Shown piece by piece: positions 11,203 through 18,858 of a stretch of DNA of 24,226 bases. Both the position numbers and the translations under genes were made by a program. Position 1 is the stretch's first letter; each line of letters opens with the position of its first letter. Origin of the DNA: a virus; the IMG/VR virus record IMGVR_UViG_3300027714_000119, positions 1 to 24,226 of that record, one strand, 5' to 3'. The notes below the pieces were generated by a model, which did no database searches, was not told where the DNA came from, and saw only the letters and a list, made by a program, of their open reading frames with translations.

Positions 11203-11778
11203 ATGTCAACAGCTACAGGTCAAGTAAACATCCGTAAAAACATTAACGATGGGGCAATAGCCTCAGACGTTCGTCTTCTGTCAGAGCGCGTTGGCGCACA
11301 AACAGAAGTAACTACAGCTACTATTGCAGTAACTGATGACACTCACACTGACGTTTCTTTTGTGCAACCTGCCGGAACAATCATCCGTAACTTGATTGCT
11401 ATCCCTGCGGGTAACATTGTAACAGGCGGTAGTAGCGGCAATGACGTAGACTTTAGTCTGGGTACGGCTGCGGGTGGTGGGCAGATTATCGCTACTGAAG
11501 CTATTCTAGATGACGGTGGTGCTGCTGTAACTTGGGCTGCTAATGCTCCTTTGTATCTTATTAAAGATTCACACGGACATGCAGCTAACCAGTTTGTAAC
11601 TACCTCTGTAACCGCAGGTGTTGTAGGTGGCCCCGCTACTTCAGAAGCTATTGTAATTGCAAGCACTTTGTACTCTGCTGCTAATCGTACACTACATGCT
11701 CGTTTAACTCCTATTGGAGCTGATCTAGCTACTGCTGCAACAACTGTTAAGTACATTGTTCAGTTCCAAGCACTATAA
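11203..11778 (+). CDS. Unknown protein between terminase and portal, possible virion decoration
   Basis: A 191-aa protein rich in A, T, V and G with few charged residues after residue 40, suggesting an extended beta-sandwich (VTTATIAVTDDTHTDVSF, then IRNLIAIPAGNIVTGGSSGN). It begins with a short helical arm (MSTATGQVNIRKNINDGAIA). The composition and its place between terL and portal suggest a capsid decoration or head fibre protein; no motif confirms this. It has a good ribosome site (AGAGGAAG) after an A-rich spacer and its own terminator downstream, so it may be expressed at a high level. Confidence 0.6.
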   Translation: MSTATGQVNIRKNINDGAIASDVRLLSERVGAQTEVTTATIAVTDDTHTDVSFVQPAGTIIRNLIAIPAGNIVTGGSSGNDVDFSLGTAAGGGQIIATEAILDDGGAAVTWAANAPLYLIKDSHGHAANQFVTTSVTAGVVGGPATSEAIVIASTLYSAANRTLHARLTPIGADLATAATTVKYIVQFQAL

Positions 11779-11792
11779 AACTAAGTACTACG

Positions 11793-11825
11793 CCTGCCTG
11801 ATTCTTCGGATGACGGCAGGTTTTT
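11793..11825 (+). terminator. Rho-independent terminator
   Basis: CCTGCC (11793-11798) and GGCAGG (11815-11820) form a GC-rich stem followed at once by TTTTT. It sits 15 nt after the 191-aa gene and just before portal, so it probably limits read-through. Confidence 0.75.
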
Positions 11826-11847
11826 CTGTATAATGTAGGGAAATTAC

Positions 11848-14028
11848 ATGGCTAACGAAAAAGACGGATTATTTGGAAACGCGGGTGAGATCTACTTTGA
11901 AGCTGTTGAGGGCGAAAGTGGTCTTGACTTAACTCTTGAGGAATCCATTCGTCTTCAGTTTGTAGGTTTAGTTCAAGATCGCTTTGCACAAGCAGAGTCA
12001 GCAAGAGAATCAGATGAAGCTAGATGGCTACAAGCCTATCACAACTTCCGTGGACTCTATGGTAAGAACGTAAAGTTCCGCGAGTCAGAAAAGTCTAGAG
12101 TATTTATCAAAGTTACAAAGACTAAAGTAATTGCAGCATTTGGTCAGTTAGTAGATGTAATGTTCGGAACAGGTAAGTTCCCTATTGGTGTTAAAGAAAC
12201 AAAAATACCGGAAGGTGTGTCAACATATAGACACCTAGACATGGCTCCTAACATTGAAACAAGCGAACCAGAAGCCAAAGAACCAGAAACAGCAGAAGAA
12301 AAAGCACTAGACCCCTTTGACGTAGGCTACGAAGGTGACGGAAGAGTACTGAAAGCAGGAGCAACTTTCTCAACAGGTGAAAATGCTTTTGAAGACGCAA
12401 TAAAAGAAGCAGAACTTGAATTTAAAGACGGTGTACATCCAAATCCACAAGTTTTAGAAATAGCTCCTGCTAAAGATGCAGCACGTTTAATGCAGAAACT
12501 TATACACGATCAGATCGAAGAGTCTAACGGGTCTTCTGAACTACGTAATGCGCTATTTGAATCTGCTTTGTTTGGTACAGGTATTGTTAAAGGCCCGTTT
12601 AACTTCAACAAAACACTTAGTCGTTGGGAAAAAGACGAAGAGACAGGCGAAAGAACGTACAATCCGCTATCTGTTCGTGTTCCGCGCATTGAGTTTGTTT
12701 CTATTTGGGATTTCTTTCCCGATCCCAATGCTACTACTATTGAAGAGTGCGAATACACGTTTCATAGACATAAATTAAACCGATCACAGCTTAGAAACCT
12801 AGCTAAACTTCCGCATTTTAGCAAAGATCAGATTCGTGAGTGCTTAACGATGGGATCAAACTACGTTGAGAAAGACTACGAGTCTGAATTGAAAGATGAT
12901 CACCGCAATGAAGACTACGGCAGTGGTTTATTTGAAGTTTTAGAATACTGGGGAGTCATGGATGCTCAATACGCAAGAGAAGCAGGCATGGACATCCCTG
13001 ATGAAGTGGATGACCTAGATGAAGTACAAGTTAATGCATGGATTAGTAATGGTAAGCTGTTACGTGGCGTTGTTAATCCATTTACTCCGTACAGACTCCC
13101 ATACAATGCCTTTCCTTACGAGCGTAATCCTTATTCTTTCTTCGGTATTGGCGTTGCTGAAAATATGGATGACTCTCAACAGATAATGAACGGACACGCA
13201 CGTATGGCAATAGACAACCTAGCGTTGTCAGGCTCTATAGTCTTTGACGTAGACGAGTCTGCTTTAGTTGGCGGGCAGTCAATGGAAATATATCCCGGAA
13301 AAGTCTTTAGGCGACAGTCAGGAATGCAAGGTCAGTCAATACACGGCTTAAAGTTCCCTAACACTACGCAAGAAAACTTACAAATGTTTGATAAGTTCCG
13401 TCAGCTTGCAGATGAGCAGACCGGAATACCTAGTTACTCGCATGGACAGACAGGCGTACAGAGCATGACTCGTACAGCGTCAGGTATGTCGATGCTTCTA
13501 GGTGCAGCAAGTCTTAATATTAAAACAGTTGTTAAGAACGTAGATGATTTCTTGTTGAAGCCTTTAGGTAAAGCTTATTACCAGTGGAACATGCAGTTCT
13601 TTGAAGGCGAATTAGATATTGAAGGCGATTTAGAAATTAACGCAATGGGTACTAACAGCCTAATGCAAAAAGAAGTTCGTAGTCAGCGTTTGACCATGTT
13701 CTTACAAACCGCACAGAACCCCGCTATTGCACCGTTTGTTAAAATCTCTAAGATTGTTAGTGAACTTGCATACAGTTTAGACTTAGATCCTGATGAGATA
13801 CTCAACGATCCTGAAGAAGCTGCAATCATGGCACAGATCATAGGAGCGCAAAATGTTGGACAAGCAAATGGCAGCGAGGTTGTCACCCCTGACGAGCAAC
13901 AAGGAGCTATGGGAGGCGCTCAAGGAGCATCTCAACAACCTCAAGGACTTGGAGCTACAGGGACTGGCGGTGGCAACATTGGAACTGGAAGTGTTCCGCA
14001 AGCAGGGGAAAGTGAGTTCTCTGGTTAA
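11848..14028 (+). CDS. Portal (head-tail connector) protein
   Basis: A 726-aa protein with the size and order of a podovirus portal, the dodecameric ring through which DNA enters and leaves the head. It opens with an acidic helical part (ESIRLQFVGLVQDRFAQAES to WLQAYHNFRGLYG), has the portal core with FRESEKSRVFIKVTKTKVIA, EFVSIWDFFPDPNA, FEVLEYWGVMD and PYRLPYNAFPYERNPYSFFG, then TGIPSYSHGQTGVQSMTRTA near residues 525-545, typical of podoviral portals, and a helical barrel-like end followed by a Q/G-rich tail (from about 670). Its last 176 nt overlap another gene in a different frame. A weak AGGG ribosome site precedes the ATG. Confidence 0.9.
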   Translation: MANEKDGLFGNAGEIYFEAVEGESGLDLTLEESIRLQFVGLVQDRFAQAESARESDEARWLQAYHNFRGLYGKNVKFRESEKSRVFIKVTKTKVIAAFGQLVDVMFGTGKFPIGVKETKIPEGVSTYRHLDMAPNIETSEPEAKEPETAEEKALDPFDVGYEGDGRVLKAGATFSTGENAFEDAIKEAELEFKDGVHPNPQVLEIAPAKDAARLMQKLIHDQIEESNGSSELRNALFESALFGTGIVKGPFNFNKTLSRWEKDEETGERTYNPLSVRVPRIEFVSIWDFFPDPNATTIEECEYTFHRHKLNRSQLRNLAKLPHFSKDQIRECLTMGSNYVEKDYESELKDDHRNEDYGSGLFEVLEYWGVMDAQYAREAGMDIPDEVDDLDEVQVNAWISNGKLLRGVVNPFTPYRLPYNAFPYERNPYSFFGIGVAENMDDSQQIMNGHARMAIDNLALSGSIVFDVDESALVGGQSMEIYPGKVFRRQSGMQGQSIHGLKFPNTTQENLQMFDKFRQLADEQTGIPSYSHGQTGVQSMTRTASGMSMLLGAASLNIKTVVKNVDDFLLKPLGKAYYQWNMQFFEGELDIEGDLEINAMGTNSLMQKEVRSQRLTMFLQTAQNPAIAPFVKISKIVSELAYSLDLDPDEILNDPEEAAIMAQIIGAQNVGQANGSEVVTPDEQQGAMGGAQGASQQPQGLGATGTGGGNIGTGSVPQAGESEFSG

Positions 14029-14086
14029 TTTAATGCAGCTTAAAGACCAAGTTGGCGAAGCTAAACAACGAACAGAAGGTTCTTAA
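13853..14086 (+). CDS. Small helical protein overlapping the portal 3' end
   Basis: A 77-aa protein in the +1 frame relative to portal. The first 176 nt lie inside portal; only the last 58 nt are free. A perfect AGGAG ribosome site stands 6 nt before its ATG. The product (NKELWEALKEHLNNLKDLEL, then EVFRKQGKVSSLVNLMQLKD and QVGEAK) is a helical hairpin of a kind I recall directly after portal genes in related phages, with the pattern E-x-x-R-x-QG-x-x-x-x-L-x-x-L. The portal tail in this part is low-complexity G/Q/A, consistent with the overlapping frame constraining it. The role is unknown; possibly a portal- or assembly-associated factor. Confidence 0.65.
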   Translation: MLDKQMAARLSPLTSNKELWEALKEHLNNLKDLELQGLAVATLELEVFRKQGKVSSLVNLMQLKDQVGEAKQRTEGS

Positions 14087-14088
14087 TT

Positions 14089-15846
14089 ATGAATAAAATG
14101 TATAACATGGGTGGCGAAACCGCTGACGATAAGCGTTACAGAATGCAAATGCAAAAGAAGCGCGGCTCGTATGACGAAGGTGGTGGAGCTGAAATGTCTG
14201 ATGTTGATAAGTTTATAAAATTAAACGCTGATTTAGACGCAGCCCAACAAAAATACAAAGGCAATTCTGAAGCTTTAGAAAACGTAGCTCGACATCGCCG
14301 TGATATTGAAAATAGTTTTAGCTCAGAAACCCGCGCCGAAGCGTTTCAAAAAATGGATGCAGATGCAGAAGCCCTTGATTCAAGTGAACGAAGAAACAAG
14401 CAACAGACTATTCAAGATTCTGGTGCGGGTCTTCTTGAAGAAGTTCGCAACCGCAGGAGCATGGGCGGTGAAATGGATGACCGTGAAGGCTACGCTTCTG
14501 GCGTTTCACTTGTTAACTATTTTATTAAGTCTAAAGAAGGCCAAAGCATTATAAAAGATCTAGTAAAAGGCGTAGATAAGCCTCTTAAAGCTGATGCTAG
14601 AGTGGCTAAAGTTCTCACAGACGACTACGATTCGGTTGATTTGCAAAGAATGGCTGAAGCTTTAGCAACAACTGTACAGGCAAATACAAAATACAGTGCT
14701 GACGGTGTAGCTTCTTTAACAACAAACAAGTCAAATATTGTAAACGAAGCAGCCAATCAAGCTAATATAGGAATCAGTGGGACTAGCCTTAAAACAATAA
14801 GCCCTCAAGCTTTAGAAACTATGCTATATTTAAACAATCAAGGAGCAGGGGGAGGCAAGTCTAAAGGGATTTTAAATACTATTGTTCAGTTTAAAAGAGC
14901 CTTAACAGAAAAACCAAGTTTAATGTCTGGGTATACTCCTGATATTTCATCAACTGGAAAAGGAAAAAAAGCAGTAGGGCAAGGAATTGTAGCAGGAACA
15001 GGAGTAGGAATTGTAGCAGGAGCAGGTGGAGTATTGCTTTTTGCAGACGAAGACAAAACTGAAAAATCAGTTGAAGCTCCAATGTCAGAAGAAATTGAAA
15101 AAGATGCAAAAACTTTAGAAGCCGAAAACTTTGATAGGGTATTCAGTAAAAAAATAAAAAATGCTGAAAAAGGACAGACTTCATATATGTATAAGCCTTT
15201 AGATCCAGACGCGCCTGAAAGAGAAATTGCACTTGAACTTGAAGCGGGAGACACTAAGCTAGTTCCAAAAAACAAAGGCGGCATGATGAAGTACGCTGAA
15301 GGCTCTATGCTTATGCCACCCGAAATGGAAATGGAAGAAGACATGCCTGAAGATACCTACGACAACATCCCAGAAGATGAGATGGATGCTGTAGAAGCTT
15401 CACAGCTTCCAGACTCAGAAATGGAAGAGGACTACACAGGCTATGTATTAGGGCAGTCTTTAGACACAGAAGAACAAGATTATTTAATGGGCGTTCTAGA
15501 AACAGACGAGCGTTTAAGTGGCATCTTTGACAAGGTTATGGATGTTGCAGGAGAATTTGCCGGAGAAGGAGCCGTAGAAGGCCCCGGAACTGGCACATCA
15601 GATTCGATACCCGCAAGGTTGTCGGATGGTGAATTTGTTTTCACCAAGAAAGCCACCGATCAAATGGGTGCGGATCAGCTACAAACTATGATGGACGATG
15701 CTGAACGTGCTTATGATGGTGGTTACATGAAGAAAGCATTCGGAGGTTTAACTAGCGAAGACGATATAAAAATGTCTTCTTATGACAGTGATGACGAAGT
15801 TAAGAAACAAATGGTCACTGCTAACCGGATGCCAAGCGTAAGATAA
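14089..15846 (+). CDS. Virion-associated protein with glycine-rich hydrophobic segment and SDGEF motif
   Basis: A 585-aa acidic protein, start MNKMYNMGGETADDKRYRMQ. It repeatedly carries short GG/M-rich patches (YNMGGE, YDEGGGAEM, RSMGGEMDD, GGMMKYAEGSM, YDGGYMKKAFGG). Residues about 295-319 form a hydrophobic glycine-rich run (VGQGIVAGTGVGIVAGAGG) that could enter membranes. Near residues 498-535 is the GPGTGTSDSIPARLSDGEFV motif followed by TKKATDQMGADQLQTMM, a signature I have seen in many marine-phage structural proteins of unknown role. The position between portal and scaffold suggests an internal or ejected virion protein. No enzyme domain is visible. Confidence 0.65.
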   Translation: MNKMYNMGGETADDKRYRMQMQKKRGSYDEGGGAEMSDVDKFIKLNADLDAAQQKYKGNSEALENVARHRRDIENSFSSETRAEAFQKMDADAEALDSSERRNKQQTIQDSGAGLLEEVRNRRSMGGEMDDREGYASGVSLVNYFIKSKEGQSIIKDLVKGVDKPLKADARVAKVLTDDYDSVDLQRMAEALATTVQANTKYSADGVASLTTNKSNIVNEAANQANIGISGTSLKTISPQALETMLYLNNQGAGGGKSKGILNTIVQFKRALTEKPSLMSGYTPDISSTGKGKKAVGQGIVAGTGVGIVAGAGGVLLFADEDKTEKSVEAPMSEEIEKDAKTLEAENFDRVFSKKIKNAEKGQTSYMYKPLDPDAPEREIALELEAGDTKLVPKNKGGMMKYAEGSMLMPPEMEMEEDMPEDTYDNIPEDEMDAVEASQLPDSEMEEDYTGYVLGQSLDTEEQDYLMGVLETDERLSGIFDKVMDVAGEFAGEGAVEGPGTGTSDSIPARLSDGEFVFTKKATDQMGADQLQTMMDDAERAYDGGYMKKAFGGLTSEDDIKMSSYDSDDEVKKQMVTANRMPSVR

Positions 15847-15899
15847 CGATAAAGCCACTTTATTAATTTAAACCCTTTATCACAAAATATAATCCAGAG

Positions 15900-15957
15900 G
15901 CCACCTTGAAGTATCAAGACCCTATATTACAAACGCGAGTAATATAGCCACCTTGAA
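15900..15957. repeat. Repeated GCCACCTTGAA with hairpin between copies
   Basis: GCCACCTTGAA occurs at 15900-15910 and 15947-15957. Between them CTATATTAC (15922-15930) pairs perfectly with GTAATATAG (15939-15947) around an 8-nt loop. The structure lies in the 143-nt gap before the scaffold gene and may be an RNA element controlling capsid gene expression. Confidence 0.6.
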
Positions 15958-15989
15958 AGACTAGCAAGCCCCAAAAGGAGAGTGACAAG

Positions 15990-16832
15990 ATGAGTAATGT
16001 AACAGAACAACTTGATGAACCCGAAGCCAATCCATACAATTCTCGAAAGGCGTGGCACACAGAAGACGCCCCCAGTCGAGGATCAGCAGATGGGCTATAC
16101 CAAGAAGAGACACCTAAGAAGGCTACCCGCAAAGCGGCCCCTGAAGAGGAAGCTCAGACAGGTACTACAAATTATAAGAAACGATACGATGATCTAAAGA
16201 AACATTACGATCAGAAAATTGCAGACTTTAAGCAGAAAGAACTACAACTTACAGCAGCGGCAACAGAAACGCAACCTGCGTATGCCCCGCCTAAGTCAGC
16301 CGAAGATCTTGAAAACTTTCGTGAGCAATATCCTGATCTATATGAAACCGTAGAAACTGTTGCACACTTACAAAGTGAACAACAAATGCAAGCTTTAAAA
16401 ACTAAAATGTCTGTTCTTGAAGAACGAGAATTAAACATACAGCGAAAAGAAGCTGAATCTACACTACGCTCACGGCATCCTGATTTTGAGGATATACGAG
16501 GCGATGATAAGTTCCACGAATGGGCTAAAGAACAACCTGAAGTAATTCAAGGTTGGATCTATGAAAACCCAGACAATGTTAATTTAGCAGTCAAAGCTAT
16601 TGATCTTTATAAAATGGAGAACGGCATCAAGACAAGTAAGAAGCAAAAACCGTCTAAGTCACAATCTTCCAACTCTTCAGCAGCAGATATGGTATCTACA
16701 AGAACTACTCGCGTAGATTCTAAGCAGCCAAAGATTTGGACACAACGGGAAATTGCAGCTTTGTCTATACAACAATATGATAAGTTTGAACAAGAAATTG
16801 ATTTAGCTATCATGGAAGGCAGAGTGCAGTAA
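15990..16832 (+). CDS. Capsid scaffold protein
   Basis: A 280-aa highly charged helical protein placed directly before the major capsid gene, as scaffolds are. It has a disordered N-terminus (to about 60), a coiled coil (NYKKRYDDLKKHYDQKIADF, and later QMQALKTKMSVLEERELNIQ), a RSRHPDFEDIRGDDKFHEWA block (about 161-180) with EQPEVIQGWIYENPDN, a S/K-rich linker and a C-terminal helix (REIAALSIQQYDKFEQEIDL) likely to contact coat protein. Scaffolds guide procapsid assembly and leave the head. AAAAGGAGAG is 7 nt before the ATG. Confidence 0.85.
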   Translation: MSNVTEQLDEPEANPYNSRKAWHTEDAPSRGSADGLYQEETPKKATRKAAPEEEAQTGTTNYKKRYDDLKKHYDQKIADFKQKELQLTAAATETQPAYAPPKSAEDLENFREQYPDLYETVETVAHLQSEQQMQALKTKMSVLEERELNIQRKEAESTLRSRHPDFEDIRGDDKFHEWAKEQPEVIQGWIYENPDNVNLAVKAIDLYKMENGIKTSKKQKPSKSQSSNSSAADMVSTRTTRVDSKQPKIWTQREIAALSIQQYDKFEQEIDLAIMEGRVQ

Positions 16833-16865
16833 CTACTTATTGTCTTTTTTTAGGAGTAACACAAC

Positions 16866-17855
16866 ATGGCTTTTAACCAATCGGACGCTCTATTTGAGCA
16901 AGGCACAGACACTAACGGTAACTTCGGTAACTCAGTAGCTGGCCAAACTAACAGTTTCTTTCTTCCTTCGATTTACTCGAAGAAAGTTCTTAACTTCTTT
17001 CGCAAAGCTTCTGTAGCTGAAGCAATTACCAACACTGATTACAGTGGTGAAATTTCGTCTTTTGGTGATTCTGTAAAGGTTATCAAAGAACCAGTAATTA
17101 CTGTTTATCAGTATGAGCGTGGTGCAGACGTAACTCAAACTAAGCTAACTGACCAAGAAATTACTTTGGTTGTTGACGTAGCCAACGCATTTAAATTCAT
17201 CGTTGATGATATTGAAACTGCAATGTCTCACGTTAACTTTAAAGAAGTTGCTGCTTCTTCTGCTGCTTACGCATTGAAAGATGCTTTTGACGCAGGTGTA
17301 ATTGCGAAGATGATCGCGGGCGTTTCAGCTTCAAGCCCTAACCACATCCTTGGTAGCGACAGTGCTACTGACCTAGCCGCCGGAACTTTTGACGGTACTG
17401 GTAACTTGGATATTGGTTTTGGAACTAATGAGCATGATCCTCTTGATCTTATGGCGTACATGGCCCGTCTTCTTGACGAGCAAAGCATTCCAGAAGAAGG
17501 TCGTTGGTTCTTGGCTCCACCTAGCTTTTACGAGCAGTTGTCTCAGTCTAGCTCTAAGCTAATGTCTGTAGACTTCAACGCAGGCCAAGGCTCTATCCGT
17601 AACGGTCTAGTATCATCTGGCAAGCTACGCGGCTTTGACATGTACAAGTCTAACAACATTGCTACTCCAAGCAATGCTGCGGGTCAAGTACTGTCTGGTC
17701 ACATTAGCTCCACTGCAACTGCACAGACTATCACAAGCACTGAGGTCATCCGTGATCCAGATAGCTTCGGTGACATCTGTCGTGGTCTGCACGTATATGG
17801 TGCTAAAGTATTACGTCCTGAAGCAATGGTTTCAGCGTTCTACGGTATCGACTAA
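16866..17855 (+). CDS. Major capsid protein
   Basis: A 329-aa coat protein, most probably HK97-fold. It has an N-terminal arm rich in N, Q and G (MAFNQSDALFEQGTDTNGNF), then SFFLPSIYSKKVLNFFRKAS typical of this podoviral coat group, a beta/helix core (SVKVIKEPVITVYQYERGAD, NAFKFIVDDIETAMSHVNFK), and C-terminal FGDICRGLHVYGAKVLRPEA. It follows the scaffold and has a strong ribosome site (AGGAG). Codon use is cleaner and more GC-ending than its neighbours, as expected for a highly expressed gene, and a hairpin follows. Confidence 0.9.
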   Translation: MAFNQSDALFEQGTDTNGNFGNSVAGQTNSFFLPSIYSKKVLNFFRKASVAEAITNTDYSGEISSFGDSVKVIKEPVITVYQYERGADVTQTKLTDQEITLVVDVANAFKFIVDDIETAMSHVNFKEVAASSAAYALKDAFDAGVIAKMIAGVSASSPNHILGSDSATDLAAGTFDGTGNLDIGFGTNEHDPLDLMAYMARLLDEQSIPEEGRWFLAPPSFYEQLSQSSSKLMSVDFNAGQGSIRNGLVSSGKLRGFDMYKSNNIATPSNAAGQVLSGHISSTATAQTITSTEVIRDPDSFGDICRGLHVYGAKVLRPEAMVSAFYGID

Positions 17856-17871
17856 GTAAGTAACTAGAGAT

Positions 17872-17889
17872 GGGGGTGTAAAAGCCCCC
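17872..17889 (+). terminator. Hairpin after the capsid gene (weak terminator)
   Basis: GGGGG (17872-17876) pairs with CCCCC (17885-17889) around an 8-nt loop, 17 nt after the capsid stop. Only scattered T residues follow, so it may stabilise the capsid message or partly terminate. Confidence 0.5.
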
Positions 17890-17910
17890 TGATCTTTATA
17901 AGAGGTATTT

Positions 17911-18084
17911 ATGCCACTAGTAGGAAGCGACAACAAGCCTGTAATGATTAAAGGAAACAGCAAGAAAAGAATTCTTGGAGACACAGGTAACTGGTACAAG
18001 CCAGAGAATAAAAAAAAATACGAAGATAACTGGGACGCTATTTTCGGAAAGAAAGAAACTGAAACTAAATCAAAGGCGCAATAA
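17911..18084 (+). CDS. Small protein with NWDAIF motif, 57 aa
   Basis: A 57-aa basic protein between capsid and adaptor: MPLVGSDNKPVMIKGNSKKR at the start, then WYKPENKKKYEDNWDAIFGK. The ATG at 17911 has AGAGG 6 nt upstream, and the stop is 3 nt before the adaptor start, so co-translation is likely. The EDNWDAIFGKK stretch (about 38-48) is strikingly like NSNFDAIFRKK in the 59-aa leftward protein at 1058-1237. It may be a short docking helix or a head-completion peptide. Function is unknown. Confidence 0.65.
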   Translation: MPLVGSDNKPVMIKGNSKKRILGDTGNWYKPENKKKYEDNWDAIFGKKETETKSKAQ

Positions 18085-18087
18085 TTT

Positions 18088-18858
18088 ATGGCAACAACCT
18101 ACCTTGAATTAACTAATGAGCTTCTACGAGAACTCAATGAAGTTGCCCTTACATCAACAACTTTCGCAGGCGCGTTAGGTGTTCAACAACATGTCAAAGA
18201 CTCAGTAAACCGCGCTTACTTTGATATTATAACTGAAGAACCACAATGGCCTTTTCTAGCTTCGGCAGAAAGTGGTGAGACAGATCCCATGTACGGCAAC
18301 GTATATGTTGAGACTGTTGCAGGCACAAGATTTTATGAACTAAAACCCGCTAGTTCAAACATTACAACGGATTTTAGTTCAATAGACTGGGACAACTTCT
18401 ACATGACCACCGTAGGTGTCTCAGGTGAAGTAGCTCCTTATGTAGCTAGAAACTTACGCTTTATGACTATAGAAGCTTGGAAAGACTTTCGCAGAATTTC
18501 GGAGAACTTAGATGATGCAGACTCTCAACAATTTGGTGTACCTAACGCTGTTATACGTAGCCCTGACTCTCGCAAATTTGGACTCAGTCCCATTCCTGAC
18601 AAGGTCTACCGCGTCTGGTTCTACGCTTGGGATCTTCCTTCAAGACTCTCTGGACACGGAGACACTATAGTTTTTCCAGATTTGTATACGGGCGTTCTAC
18701 AAGCTAGAGCTAGGTACTACATCTGGCAGTTTAAAGATAACCCGCAAGCAGCAGCTTTTGCACTAGAAGATTATAGAAAAGGTTTACGTAGCATGCGCTC
18801 TAATCTTATTGAGCCAGTACCTGCGGATATTAAAGATGACCGGATGAGGTTCGTTTAA
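18088..18858 (+). CDS. Head-tail adaptor (SU10-type)
   Basis: A 256-aa protein matching podoviral adaptor proteins that form the ring between portal and nozzle. The N-terminal helix LELTNELLRELNEVALTSTT followed by VKDSVNRAYFDIITEEPQWP is characteristic, with the conserved D-x-VN-A and P-WPF motif near residues 37-57. A beta-rich middle (VAGTRFYELKP, DWDNFYMTTVGV) and a C-terminal helical part (VLQARARYYIWQFKDNPQAA, then LEDYRKGLRSMRSNLIEP) follow. Ribosome site is weak (AAGG). Its stop overlaps the next start (TAATG). Confidence 0.85.
   Translation: MATTYLELTNELLRELNEVALTSTTFAGALGVQQHVKDSVNRAYFDIITEEPQWPFLASAESGETDPMYGNVYVETVAGTRFYELKPASSNITTDFSSIDWDNFYMTTVGVSGEVAPYVARNLRFMTIEAWKDFRRISENLDDADSQQFGVPNAVIRSPDSRKFGLSPIPDKVYRVWFYAWDLPSRLSGHGDTIVFPDLYTGVLQARARYYIWQFKDNPQAAAFALEDYRKGLRSMRSNLIEPVPADIKDDRMRFV

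Noticed and set aside
11829-11834. TATAAT before the portal gene as a promoter
   Set aside because: No -35 box at the right distance, since that position falls inside the terminator stem. Read-through or coupling is a simpler source of portal expression.
14886-15344. A 152-codon minus-strand frame inside the virion-associated protein gene
   Set aside because: S, P, A and I-rich antisense composition, no minus-strand promoter or ribosome site, and the plus-strand gene has recognisable motifs across it.
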